DNA of 64,000 nt. Origin: DATCJA01 sp963734635 (GTDB lineage Bacteria; Acidobacteriota; Vicinamibacteria; Vicinamibacterales; UBA2999). Shown piece after piece: positions 12,077-20,996 of the stretch. Location of the stretch: positions 62,001-126,000 of the forward strand of contig CAVTIA010000002.1 of assembly GCA_963734635.1 (NCBI GenBank), given 5' to 3'. Each line of letters begins with the position of its first letter. Position 1 is the stretch's first letter. Below the pieces are notes generated by a model. It saw only the letters and a program-made list of their open reading frames with translations, did not search any database and was not told the DNA's origin. A program made the translations under genes and the position numbers.

Positions 12077-12946
12077 ATGACTCCGGATCAACTTTCGGCG
12101 CCGCCAGCGGCCGAGGTCGAGAATCGTCCCGTCCGCCCGGAACTCGCGATATCGGAATTTGAGCGGCTCGTTCGCGAGCGTCCTCTCGACGTCGCCGCAG
12201 TCGAGACACGTGCGGAACAACTCGTCGCCGCCGCGGATACCGCCGCGGCCGCACGCCGATTTTCCGAAGCGCTGGCCTGTCTTTCCGTCGTCGCGAACTG
12301 GCGTGAGGCCACGAGCGATCGTGCCGGGACCGAGCGAGTTCGCTTATCGATCGAACGACTGGAACGTGCCCATCTCGAGGCACAGCTTGGCTTTGTAGAC
12401 AACCCGCGACACGCGGATCGCAACACCCGCTCTTCGATGCTCGCCACAAACGCTCCCGCCGCGTCGGACATGCGGTTCCGGGCACTGCAGGCGCGCACGT
12501 ACATCGCGCGCGGCGATGCAATCGGCGCCGCGCGGTTCCTCACGTCAGAAATGGCCGAAGGGGATCCATCGCTGATGATGGCTATCGCGGAGATTCAATT
12601 GCGCGGCGGTCAGCTCGATCGCGGCATTGCGCTCATCGAACGCGTCATCACGCAGGATCTCTCCGTCGGCGACGATGCTGTGCTGATCGGGATTGAACTG
12701 GCTGAGCATCAGCCCGACGCAGGATTCCTTCTCGTCGACATGGTGGCCGACGCCTGGGCAAGGCGCGCCGAGTGGCCAAAGGCGACGGCGGCGTTCGAGG
12801 CGTTCGTCGGCGAGCAGCCGAACTATGCGCCGGCGCTTGACCGACTCCGCGAGATGGAAGCCGCTGCGTCAAACGCGTCGGACGACGCTCGCGTCGTCCC
12901 CTTCCGGCGGCTGCCGTCCGCCGCGGCGAAGTCCAAAAGCGCCTGA
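12077..12946 (+). CDS. TPR-like helical repeat protein
   Basis: This 289-residue soluble protein starts at ATG 12077; an in-frame TTG at 12053 is less likely. It is almost wholly alpha-helical and alanine-rich, with TPR-like units around FSEALACLSVVANWREA (about residue 65) and WPKATAAFEAFVGEQPNYAPAL (about 240). No signal peptide or catalytic motif is seen. It ends 12 bp from the convergent stop of the AMIN protein, at the border of the Tad locus. TPR proteins (TadD) assist pilus assembly in Tad systems, so a TadD-like scaffold is a reasonable guess, but this sequence is not a clear TadD. Confidence 0.65.
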   Translation: MTPDQLSAPPAAEVENRPVRPELAISEFERLVRERPLDVAAVETRAEQLVAAADTAAAARRFSEALACLSVVANWREATSDRAGTERVRLSIERLERAHLEAQLGFVDNPRHADRNTRSSMLATNAPAASDMRFRALQARTYIARGDAIGAARFLTSEMAEGDPSLMMAIAEIQLRGGQLDRGIALIERVITQDLSVGDDAVLIGIELAEHQPDAGFLLVDMVADAWARRAEWPKATAAFEAFVGEQPNYAPALDRLREMEAAASNASDDARVVPFRRLPSAAAKSKSA

Positions 12947-12958
12947 CGGCCGCGTAAC

Positions 12959-13786
12959 CTACCGAAGAATCTCGCTCTTTGCGGCGTCGAGAAGCGCCAG
13001 CGCACGCTGTGCCTCGATAACCCGGTCACCACGGAAATCCGGCGCTACCGCGCGGCTCGCTGTTGCTACTGCAGACAGCAGTATGTTGTGAGCAGGCCGG
13101 GAAGCCTGAGGCACGTTCATCACGCGCAAGGGTTGTTCAACCTCCGACAGCGTCCCTCCAACCGCCCGCAACACGTCGTCGGCGGGAGTTTTCGCCGCAG
13201 ATGCCAGGAACGGACCGATTTCGATCAACCGTGAGAGCACCGGCCGAACCTCTTGCTCGTAACTGGTCTGCGAACCGGGCTTCGGCTGTGGCGCACGCGC
13301 AACCTGTTGACTTTGAGTGACCTCTTCGCGGCGACTGAGACGCGGTGCCGAAGGCAGATTCGGACGCAAGGCGACCATCGGCGTGAGATCGACGTACACC
13401 GTCCGGCCCACGACGCGGACATTCCCGGCACCCGGCGCGTCGAATGTCACACGAGCCCGCACAAACGCGACGCGATTACCGGTTGTGTATCTTCGAATCG
13501 ACACCTGCCGGATGAACGCCGCGTCGGAAGCGGGGGCCAGCTGATCTTCCCTGATTACGCCGCTGACAGGACCTGCCTCGACCTCGAGCGCCCGCGCCGA
13601 CAACACGCGGAGTGCAGCTTTTTGTGGTTCGCCTGTCATTTCGAGCGCGAGTGAGACGCGATCGGCCACGCGCAGAAGCACGACACGCACCAGTCGAGGG
13701 TCGGCCGCACGCGCCTCGAGAGCGGTGAAGTGTCCGAAACACCCGACGAGGGTCAACACGATTGCGATTCGAGCGCGAAGGATCAT
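12959..13786 (-). CDS. Secreted AMIN-domain-like protein at the end of the Tad operon
   Basis: This is a 275-residue exported protein; residues 1-28 form a signal peptide ending in ALEARAADP. Residues about 32-140 resemble an AMIN domain (VSLALEMTGEPQKAALRVL, then GNRVAFVRARVTFDAPGAGNVRVVGRTVYVDL), the domain that places secretin and amidase proteins on the periplasmic cell wall. The rest is a Gln/Pro-rich linker and helical tail. Its ATG overlaps the stop of the ExeA-SPOR gene (ATGA), so it is the last gene of the pilus operon. A periplasmic role beside the secretin is inferred from domain and place. Confidence 0.7.
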   Translation of the reverse strand: MILRARIAIVLTLVGCFGHFTALEARAADPRLVRVVLLRVADRVSLALEMTGEPQKAALRVLSARALEVEAGPVSGVIREDQLAPASDAAFIRQVSIRRYTTGNRVAFVRARVTFDAPGAGNVRVVGRTVYVDLTPMVALRPNLPSAPRLSRREEVTQSQQVARAPQPKPGSQTSYEQEVRPVLSRLIEIGPFLASAAKTPADDVLRAVGGTLSEVEQPLRVMNVPQASRPAHNILLSAVATASRAVAPDFRGDRVIEAQRALALLDAAKSEILR

Positions 13787-15237
13787 CGCGCAAACCTCGG
13801 CGACCGCGCCATAAGACCCCCAGGGTCGTCCGCGCCTGTTGGCGCCGCGAACTGCTCAAACGATTCAACGAACACGTCGTTTCCCGTGTGGCCGTACCGC
13901 GCGAGACGAGCCTGGACGCCAGCGATTTCCGCGTATGACAGGTATGGCCCCACTATGACCTGATGGACGCTGCCGCGTCCGACCTGAACGAACGCCGGAA
14001 GACCCGCCGCCTGCAGCTGTTCCGCCAGGGCGGCTGCACTGCCGGCCGCGCGGAACGACGCCACTCGAACGTTGAAACTATCCGCCGCCGGAAGCGACTT
14101 CACGTCGAGGGACTTCGAAATCATCAGGTACGAGTCGACGCGTGCAAACGGCGGTGGCGGCGACGTTTCGGGAAGACGGTCGGTGCCCCACGAGCGAACA
14201 CCGAAGCCAAGCATCGCCAGCAGCATGACAGCCGCTGCGGCCATCGCTGTCTTGGTGACGGTACGAAGGCCAGGCTTGCGTCCGCCCCTGGCCTGCACGC
14301 GCCGGGTTGCAGCTCGAAGAATGCGCCAGTCAATGCGGGTGACCCCGCGCTCCTGTGCGATTTCCAATGCGCGATCGCACAGCACGTTGACGGCCCGTGG
14401 GATGCCCCGCGACTGGGTCGCGATCACACCGATTGCGGCCTTGGTGAAGGTGATGCCCGACACCGACGCCTGGCACACTCCGTCGTTCGCATCGAGAATG
14501 GTCACGTCCGACAGGCGGGTCAGTTGGTGCGCCATCGACAGGCGGTGATCGATATACGGCCCAATCTCAGCGTCGGACAGCGGGTGCAGCTCGCACCGCC
14601 GCGCGACGCGCTCATCGAGCTGAGGGGCGTGCTGCCGAAGCGTCTGATTCAGCTCCGGATGCCCTACGAGCACGATCTGCAGAAGCTTCGCTTCGTCTGT
14701 TTCGAAGTTGAGGAGCAGGCGCAGCTGCTCCAGCATCTCGGGGTCGAGATCCTGAGCTTCGTCGATGACGAGCACCGCACACCCCCACATCGGAATGAGC
14801 GACGCGAGGAAGTGCTGGAGAGCCCTCATGAGCTGGTGACGCGTCGGTGTACCGGCGAGGGCAATCTGTCCCGGCGCATTGATCACGCCGAAGTCGGCGA
14901 GCACGTGGAGGAGCAGATCTTCGATTGTGATTCGAGGATCGAGAACGATGGACGCACACGCGCCCGCCTCGAGCTCCTGAAGCAACGTCCGACACATGAG
15001 CGTCTTGCCGGTGCCGGATGCGCCCGTCACGACGACGAGCCCCTCCCGCTGCTGCAGTGCGCGCCGCACCTCGTTTCGCGCCGTCATGTGCGATTGAGAG
15101 GGGTAGAAAAACCTTTGGTCGAGCGATTGCCCGAACGGCCGCTGCGGCAATCCATGATGCTCCTGGACAACCAGCGCCGGTACCTGTCGGCGCCGAACCA
15201 GGCTCGGCATCAGGTCACTCAATCCTTTGGCAGTCAC
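13783..15237 (-). CDS. ExeA/GspA-like AAA ATPase fused to a C-terminal SPOR domain
   Basis: This 484-residue protein has an N-terminal AAA+ domain with Walker A TGASGTGKT (about residue 75), Walker B VLVIDEAQDLD (about 155) and an ExeA-type arrangement RFFYPSQSHMTA. One transmembrane helix (MAAAAVMLLAMLGFGV, about 325-340) is followed by a periplasmic SPOR domain (FNVRVASFRAAGSAAALAEQL to VIVGPYLSYAEIAGV). ExeA proteins help insert secretins through peptidoglycan, and SPOR domains bind denuded glycan strands. The first codon is GTG 15237; a downstream ATG at 15213 is an alternative. It lies 12 bp after the AAA gene and overlaps the AMIN gene, which fits a secretin-insertion module for the Tad pilus. 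Confidence 0.85.
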   Translation of the reverse strand: MTAKGLSDLMPSLVRRRQVPALVVQEHHGLPQRPFGQSLDQRFFYPSQSHMTARNEVRRALQQREGLVVVTGASGTGKTLMCRTLLQELEAGACASIVLDPRITIEDLLLHVLADFGVINAPGQIALAGTPTRHQLMRALQHFLASLIPMWGCAVLVIDEAQDLDPEMLEQLRLLLNFETDEAKLLQIVLVGHPELNQTLRQHAPQLDERVARRCELHPLSDAEIGPYIDHRLSMAHQLTRLSDVTILDANDGVCQASVSGITFTKAAIGVIATQSRGIPRAVNVLCDRALEIAQERGVTRIDWRILRAATRRVQARGGRKPGLRTVTKTAMAAAAVMLLAMLGFGVRSWGTDRLPETSPPPPFARVDSYLMISKSLDVKSLPAADSFNVRVASFRAAGSAAALAEQLQAAGLPAFVQVGRGSVHQVIVGPYLSYAEIAGVQARLARYGHTGNDVFVESFEQFAAPTGADDPGGLMARSPRFAR

Positions 15238-15249
15238 AAATCACAACGT

Positions 15250-16584
15250 TCAGCGGATCTCCGTCATCGGCACGTTGCCGTCCTGCAAGAAGTACGCGGC
15301 ACAGGCAGCGTCGAGCAGCTCCCGCGTGATTTCCGGCTGAAGTCCCTTATAGCGGCACATTGCCGTGACCTGATCCAGGATGTCGCGCGGGTGGCACGAA
15401 CGCATCGGACGGCCCATGGGCACATAGTGACGCCGGTGCAGGTAGGCCACCATCACCTGGTGGAACTTCAGTTGTCGCCGGCGGCAATTCAGCTCGAAGA
15501 TTCGGGTGAACTCGTCAACAGAGGGATCTTCGATTGGGATCTTGTACGGGATGCGTCGCAGAAACGCTTCGTCGGCGAGATCGTTCGGGTCGAGGTTCGT
15601 GGCGAACACGACCAGCACATCGAACGGCACCTGGAATTTCTTTCCCGTGTGCAGCGTCAGGTAGTCGATGCGGCTCTCGAGCGGCACAATCCAGCGATTG
15701 AGCAGCTCCTGCGGCCGCATACGCTGCCGCCCGAAGTCGTCTACGAGAAATACACCGCCGTTCGACTTGAGCTGAAGTGGCGCCTCGTAGAACTTGGTAA
15801 TCGGGTTGAACGTGAGGTCGAGCATGTCGAGCGTGAGCTCACCGCCTACCATGACGACCGGCCGCCGAATGCGGACCCACCGGCGGTCACGTGGCTCACT
15901 GGCAATGATCGACAGCGAATCGGGATCGTCGGCCTCGAGCGACTCATGGTTCGCAGGGTCGTACATCGTGATGACGCTGCCGTCGATGTCGATGGCGTGC
16001 GGAATGTACATGTCGCCGCCCACGGAGCGGCCCATTCCTTCGGCAATCACCGTTTTGCCGTTTCCGGGTGGCCCGTAGAGGAAAACCGCCTTGTTGGCGT
16101 TGACCGCGGGACCAAGCTGATCGAGTACACGGTCGTTCACGATGAGGTGTGAAAAACCTTGGCGCAGCCGCTCCTCGTCGATGTACCCACGCATCGACCT
16201 GAGCGCGTGCATGTAATCCACGTAATTGGCGAGGGGAACGGGCGCCGGACCGATGTAGCCGTTGTCGGCGAGGTACTGGCGTGCACGATCGCGCCCCAGG
16301 TCGGTCAAGGCATAACGGTACGACGCGCTGCCAGTGCCCAGTGCACCGCGTACCTCGACGAGGCGCTCTGCACGCGTGCGCTCCACGAGCGTCTCAATCG
16401 CGCCATACGGCAGCCGCAAGCGGTCGGCAAGCACGAGTCCGGTCGCCTCGCCAACGTACAGCGTCTTCGTCATTAGCTGCTCGAGCCGATCCGGCGCGAG
16501 TCCGGTCGCCTCCAGGGTCGCGGGCATCGGCGGCGGCGCCGTCTCCTGAGCCTCGAGCGCGGTGAGGGTTGCAGCGGCGGGCAT
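15250..16584 (-). CDS. AAA+ ATPase associated with Flp/Tad pilus assembly
   Basis: This 444-residue protein has an N-terminal winged-helix-like region (RLPYGAIETLVERTRAERLVEV) and a AAA+ module with Walker A LYGPPGNGKTVIAEG (about residue 170) and a Walker B-like FLVDDFGRQRM (about 285), then arginine-rich sensor segments. Proteins of this build are annotated as ATPases with chaperone activity associated with Flp pilus assembly and accompany tad loci in several phyla. Its ATG shares one base with the tadC stop (TAATG), so translation is probably coupled. The exact role in pilus biogenesis is unknown. Confidence 0.82.
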   Translation of the reverse strand: MPAAATLTALEAQETAPPPMPATLEATGLAPDRLEQLMTKTLYVGEATGLVLADRLRLPYGAIETLVERTRAERLVEVRGALGTGSASYRYALTDLGRDRARQYLADNGYIGPAPVPLANYVDYMHALRSMRGYIDEERLRQGFSHLIVNDRVLDQLGPAVNANKAVFLYGPPGNGKTVIAEGMGRSVGGDMYIPHAIDIDGSVITMYDPANHESLEADDPDSLSIIASEPRDRRWVRIRRPVVMVGGELTLDMLDLTFNPITKFYEAPLQLKSNGGVFLVDDFGRQRMRPQELLNRWIVPLESRIDYLTLHTGKKFQVPFDVLVVFATNLDPNDLADEAFLRRIPYKIPIEDPSVDEFTRIFELNCRRRQLKFHQVMVAYLHRRHYVPMGRPMRSCHPRDILDQVTAMCRYKGLQPEITRELLDAACAAYFLQDGNVPMTEIR

Positions 16585-17486
16585 TATTTGTCCGCCATCG
16601 GACCAAGAACCTGGACGAACTTGATCGCGGCAGGTCCGAGCGTGACGATCCAGATCGCCGGGAAGATGCAGATAACCAGCGGAAAGACCATCTTTACCGC
16701 CGTCTTCGCAGCGGCTTCTTCCGCGCGCTGACGTCGCTTTGTGCGAAGGACATCTGAATACACCCGCAGCGCCTGCGCGACGCTCGTCCCGAATTTGTCG
16801 GTCTGCACCAGGATCGCAACCAGTGAAGTGAGATCGTCGACGCCCGTTCGCGCTGCGAGGTTGTGCAGCGCCTCGGACCGAGGCTTACCGGCGCGCAGTT
16901 CGAGGTTGATGAGCCGCAGGTCCTCGGACAGCGCCGGATGCACGGTCGTCAGCTCTTCGCCGACACGCTGAAGTGCCTGATCGAGGCCGAGCCCGGCCTC
17001 GACACTCACCACGAGCAGATCGAGCGCATCGGGAGTGGCCAGCCGAACCCGGTGTTGTCGGCGCTTGGCCATACGCGCGAGAACAATCCCCGGCAACAAG
17101 TAACCGAAGCCGGCGCCTCCGAGCGCCAGTGGAATGCTCGCTCGGAAGAGGAACGGGGTCGCCATCACCGCAAACACCGCCAGCGCGCACCCTGCCCGAA
17201 TGCCGAGAAAAAGAACGATCGCGTCCTGCCGCCGAAAACCAGCGTGAACCAGACGGAGCTGCAGCTTGCTCATCTCCGACGGCGACTTGGGAACGGCGTT
17301 GCCGATTCGCTTGAGGGTATCGACAACCCGGTCGACGTTGTCGCTTCCCGACCGCACCGGCTTGCCAGAGACCTCGCCCAAACGCCGTCGAATGACGGCG
17401 GCGTGGCCGGGCGTCAGCGCCATCGCGCCCGCTGTCACGAGCAGCGAGACGAACGCAAAGGCGAGGAGCGGCAGAATGATCGTCAC
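16584..17486 (-). CDS. tadC: Tad pilus inner-membrane platform protein TadC
   Basis: This is a 300-residue type II secretion F-domain protein with three or four membrane helices: one at the N-terminus, one near residue 105, and one at the C-terminus (VFPLVICIFPAIWIVTLGPA). The cytoplasmic GspF core contains PDALDLLVVSVEAGLGLDQAL and DKFGTSVAQALRVYSDVLRTKRRQRAEE. I choose the GTG at 17486, two bases after the tadB stop, over an upstream reading from 17531 that lies in tadB. With TadB it forms the platform on which TadA acts to extrude Flp pilin. Gene order matches canonical tad loci. Confidence 0.92.
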   Translation of the reverse strand: MTIILPLLAFAFVSLLVTAGAMALTPGHAAVIRRRLGEVSGKPVRSGSDNVDRVVDTLKRIGNAVPKSPSEMSKLQLRLVHAGFRRQDAIVLFLGIRAGCALAVFAVMATPFLFRASIPLALGGAGFGYLLPGIVLARMAKRRQHRVRLATPDALDLLVVSVEAGLGLDQALQRVGEELTTVHPALSEDLRLINLELRAGKPRSEALHNLAARTGVDDLTSLVAILVQTDKFGTSVAQALRVYSDVLRTKRRQRAEEAAAKTAVKMVFPLVICIFPAIWIVTLGPAAIKFVQVLGPMADK

Positions 17487-17487
17487 G

Positions 17488-18450
17488 CTACACCTCGATC
17501 TTGATGACGCTGCGGATCCACACGAATCCAATCAGCTGCATGATGATGGTCGTAAGAATCAACGTCCGGCCCATCGGCTCTTCGAAGAGCGGCCTCATGT
17601 GCTCCCGATTGATGAACGACAGCGCGACCGCGAGGAATGCCGGCAGCGCGAGCAGGACGAATCCGGTAATCCGGCCGTGAGCCGTGTGCACCCTTACCTG
17701 CCGCTGAATCTTGAAACGCTCGCGAACGACGTGGGCAAGGTTGTCGAGAATTTCCGCCAGGTTGCCTCCCGTGTCGCGCTGAATGGCGACCGCGGTCACG
17801 AAGAACTTCACGTCGAGCAGAGGCACCCGCTCGGTCAGCGAGTTCAGGGCGTCGCGCAGGGGCAAACCGAAGTTCTGCTGATCGAAGACCTTCTTGAACT
17901 CAGGCGCCGCAGGCGGAGTCAGCTCGTCGGCCGCCATGCCGATCGCGGCTTGAAACGCGTGACCAGCGCGGAGCGAACGCGAGATGAGATCGAGCGCGTC
18001 CGGGAACTGCTCCTCGAATGCCTTGAGCCGGCTGGATCGTCGCTGCAGCAGCCACAGCACTGGAAGTGAGGCGCCGAGCGGTACCATTACGAACTGGGCG
18101 AGGGGAATCCGGAGAAACACATACGCGGCCAAAGCGGCAACTGCAGCACAGGCCAGACTGGCGAGCAGAAGCGCGCTGGGCGTCGTGTTGACTCCAGCCT
18201 GCTCGATGAGCCGGCTGAGACGCGACCCGGCGTTCGTGCGCCCAATCAGCTTTTCAAACGAGGGCAGCGGTCCGTCGTGTTGCCGGACGACCACCGACTG
18301 ATCGGGGGCCTCTTCCGGTCGCGACACTTCCTGAAGCCGAAGCTCGAGCTGCCGACGCTGGCGCGACTCGGGCAGCCGCGTGACGAAGAAAACACCTCCC
18401 GTGACGACAGCCGCAGCCACGAAAACGAACACCATGAACGCGATGATCAT
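17488..18450 (-). CDS. tadB: Tad pilus inner-membrane platform protein TadB
   Basis: This 320-residue protein has an N-terminal membrane helix, two central helices (VNTTPSALLLASLACAAVAA onwards), a GspF cytoplasmic domain (FPDALDLISRSLRAGHAFQAA, DTGGNLAEILDNLAHVVRERF) and C-terminal helices. It is the partner of TadC. Its ATG overlaps the tadA stop by four bases (ATGA) and its stop is two bases from the tadC start, so tadABC are translationally coupled. Confidence 0.93.
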   Translation of the reverse strand: MIIAFMVFVFVAAAVVTGGVFFVTRLPESRQRRQLELRLQEVSRPEEAPDQSVVVRQHDGPLPSFEKLIGRTNAGSRLSRLIEQAGVNTTPSALLLASLACAAVAALAAYVFLRIPLAQFVMVPLGASLPVLWLLQRRSSRLKAFEEQFPDALDLISRSLRAGHAFQAAIGMAADELTPPAAPEFKKVFDQQNFGLPLRDALNSLTERVPLLDVKFFVTAVAIQRDTGGNLAEILDNLAHVVRERFKIQRQVRVHTAHGRITGFVLLALPAFLAVALSFINREHMRPLFEEPMGRTLILTTIIMQLIGFVWIRSVIKIEV

Positions 18451-19802
18451 GGGCGAACCTCCACTGCACCCTCGAACATGTCAGCGGGCAGGTGGATTCC
18501 GGCCGCACGCAGCCGCTCGCCGCATTTCGGGCGCACGCCGGTGGCCCGGAAGCGCCCGATCACCTTCCCTTCCTGGCTGACCCCGAGCTTCTCGAACAGG
18601 AAGATCTCCTGCATGGTGATGACGTCGCCTTCCATGCCGGTGATTTCCGAGACACTGGTCACGCGCCGCGAACCGTCGCTGAGGCGCGTCTGCTGCACGA
18701 CGATTTGAAGGGCGGATGCGATCTGATTCCGGATGGCGCGTTCCGGCAGGTTCGTCGCACCCATCGCGACCATCGTCTCGATACGCGTGAGCGCGTCGCG
18801 AGGCGAGTTCGCGTGCACGGTGGTCAGAGAGCCGTCGTGACCGGTATTCATCGCCTGCAACATGTCGAGCGCTTCTTCACCGCGGACCTCGCCGACGACG
18901 ATGCGGTCGGGGCGCATGCGCAGGGAGTTGATGACGAGATGACGCTGCCGGATGGCGCCCTTGCCCTCGATATTGGCGGGACGCGTCTCCAACCGTGCGA
19001 CATGTTCCTGGTGGAGTTGCAGCTCGGCCGCGTCCTCGATCGTGACGATGCGCTCGCGCTCGGAGATGAAGCCCGAGAGGACGTTGAGCAGGGTGGTCTT
19101 CCCTGCGCCTGTACCGCCGCTGACCAGGCAATTGAGGCGCCCCCGAACGCAGTGTGCCAGAAAGTCGAGCATCGGCTGCGTCAGCGAGCGAAGTGCCACG
19201 AGCTTGTCGGCTTTGAGCCGTTCCGCCGGAAACCGTCTGATGGACAGCAGCGGCCCGTCAACGGCAAGAGGCGGAATGATGGCGTTGACGCGCGAGCCGT
19301 CGGCCAGACGCGCATCGACCATCGGCGAGCTCTCGTCGATTCGCCGTCCGATACGGCTCACGATGCGGTCGATCACGCGAAGCAGATGCTGGTCGTCCTG
19401 GAACGAAGCAGAGACGCGCTCCAGCACACCAGCTCGCTCGACGAACACGTTGCTGTGCGTGTTCACCAGAATGTCGTTGATTCCCGGGTCCCGCAGCAGC
19501 GGCTCGAGCGGTCCCAGGCCAAACACATCGTCGAGCACTTCGCTGAAAAGCGACTCGCGCTCGCTGAGGCTGATCGGCGTCGTTTCTTCGCCGAGCAACT
19601 GGCCGAGCAGCGCCCGGATTTCGCTTTCGGCGCGGGAGCGATCAGTGTGTGCGAGAGCCTCGAGGTTCAGCCGCGAAAGCAGCTTGCGGTGAACGTTCGC
19701 ACGAAGCTCCAGATACTGCTGACGGACAGCCTGCTGGCGTGGTGCCGGACCGCGGGCCGCCGCTGTAGCCTGAGCAACGGGCGGAGGGGTAACCAGACTC
19801 AT
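18447..19802 (-). CDS. tadA: Tad pilus assembly ATPase TadA/CpaF
   Basis: This 451-residue PulE/VirB11-family hexameric ATPase powers pilin extrusion and retraction. It has an N-terminal helical domain (about 1-100), the Walker A VSGGTGAGKTTLLN (about residue 225), the Asp box IVTIEDAAELQL, Walker B VVGEVRGEEALDML and a His box around NTGHDGSLTTVHANSPRDAL. Length and motif order fit CpaF. It lies seven bases after tadZ and overlaps tadB. No frame problem is seen here, in contrast to tadZ, cpaC and cpaB upstream. Confidence 0.96.
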   Translation of the reverse strand: MSLVTPPPVAQATAAARGPAPRQQAVRQQYLELRANVHRKLLSRLNLEALAHTDRSRAESEIRALLGQLLGEETTPISLSERESLFSEVLDDVFGLGPLEPLLRDPGINDILVNTHSNVFVERAGVLERVSASFQDDQHLLRVIDRIVSRIGRRIDESSPMVDARLADGSRVNAIIPPLAVDGPLLSIRRFPAERLKADKLVALRSLTQPMLDFLAHCVRGRLNCLVSGGTGAGKTTLLNVLSGFISERERIVTIEDAAELQLHQEHVARLETRPANIEGKGAIRQRHLVINSLRMRPDRIVVGEVRGEEALDMLQAMNTGHDGSLTTVHANSPRDALTRIETMVAMGATNLPERAIRNQIASALQIVVQQTRLSDGSRRVTSVSEITGMEGDVITMQEIFLFEKLGVSQEGKVIGRFRATGVRPKCGERLRAAGIHLPADMFEGAVEVRP

Positions 19803-19809
19803 GATTTCA

Positions 19810-20981
19810 CTACCACATGGAGGCTATGCGCTGAATTCCAAGGGGACCGCGACGACCGGTGGATTCCGAATCGTCCCCCGTCAGATTAAGAATGCGACGG
19901 GTAAAGCCGTCGAACTGCGCCGCAATGTCAGAGTTTCCCGTGAGCGCCAGCGGCACCCCGGAATTGAGCGCCGTGGAAACCGTCCGGTAATCGCTCGGGA
20001 ACACGTGATCGATCTTCCGCCCGAGCGCGTTCTCGATTTGATCCGGTGGAATCGGGTACGGTTCGGCAGCGCGGTTCAGCAGAATGCGTACGCGCTCGCT
20101 GCAAGCCCCGAGCTGGCCGATCCGGTCGAGCAGACGCTGGGCGTTTCGAACGGAAGGGACGTCTGGATTGGCAACGAGGTAAATGCTGTCAGACATGTAC
20201 AGCGCAGTAGTCGCCGACAGGTTCAACTGGCTGCCCGTGTCGACCACGATGTACTCGAACTGCTGCGCCAGGAGGCGAAGCACTTGTTCGACGGCGCCCG
20301 CCTCCGAACCTGCTGGACGGTCGAAATGATCGGATCCGGCAAGAATCTCGAGACCGGACTTGTGCTTGACCACGAGTTCCTTCAGAAACTCGCTGTCGAG
20401 ACGGTGAAGGTTGTCGATCGCGTCGAGCAGGCTATACCGGCTCCGTACGCCGAGGAAAAGCGTGACCTCGCCGAGTCCGGCTTTCAGATCGACAATCATC
20501 GTGGGACGCTTGCTCAGGCGCGCCAGCTCCACGGCGCAATTCACGGCAACCGTCGTCGTGCCGGTGCCGCCCTTTGCTCCAACAAAGGCAATCGTCGTCG
20601 CGTGGGGCCGCGTCGCCGACGACGCATTTCGCCGCGACGTCAGCCGATGAATGGCTTCCTGGAACGTTTTGTGCGACGGGGGCCATCCGAGGAATTCGTT
20701 GGCACCAGCGCGCATTGCCTGAAGGATGAGGTCCGGATTCGACTCGAGCGCCACCATGAAGATGGACACGTTCGGCGCGGCAATCCGCAACCGTTCGATT
20801 TCCGACAGCGCATAGGCGTGCTGGTTGCGCCCGTCAACGACAACGAGATCCGGGTGCGCCGTCGACGTTGACGCACGCATCCCCGATGCTGATCGGCAAC
20901 GGCGCCCGACCTCAGCAGGTCGGACGCCGCCTTTCGGAATCCCTCGTCGTCGCTCAGAATTTGAGCCGTTAGGAGCGCCAT
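19810..20981 (-). CDS. tadZ: Tad pilus localisation ATPase TadZ/CpaE, one frameshift near the N-terminus
   Basis: This MinD/ParA-like protein is thought to place the Tad machine at the cell pole. The ATG at 20981 begins MALLTAQILSDDEGFRKAASDLL, a receiver-like N-terminus. The frame then shifts at about 20890-20925 into STAHPDLVVVDGRNQH. The receiver-like region is followed by a ParA-type ATPase with the deviant P-loop FVGAKGGTGTTTVAVN, and DTGSQLNLSATTALYMSD as switch II. Total length with the frames joined is about 390, as in CpaE. The fully intact C-terminal 350 residues suggest sequencing error rather than decay. It lies between tadG and tadA, 15 and 7 bases away. Confidence 0.88.
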
Positions 20982-20996
20982 GTCCAGACTATCGGA

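Noticed and set aside
13963..16152. A 729-codon plus-strand open frame opposite the ExeA-SPOR and AAA ATPase genes
   Set aside because: It is exactly antisense to two well-recognised genes, rich in Arg/His as expected of a GC-rich shadow frame, and has no family motif.
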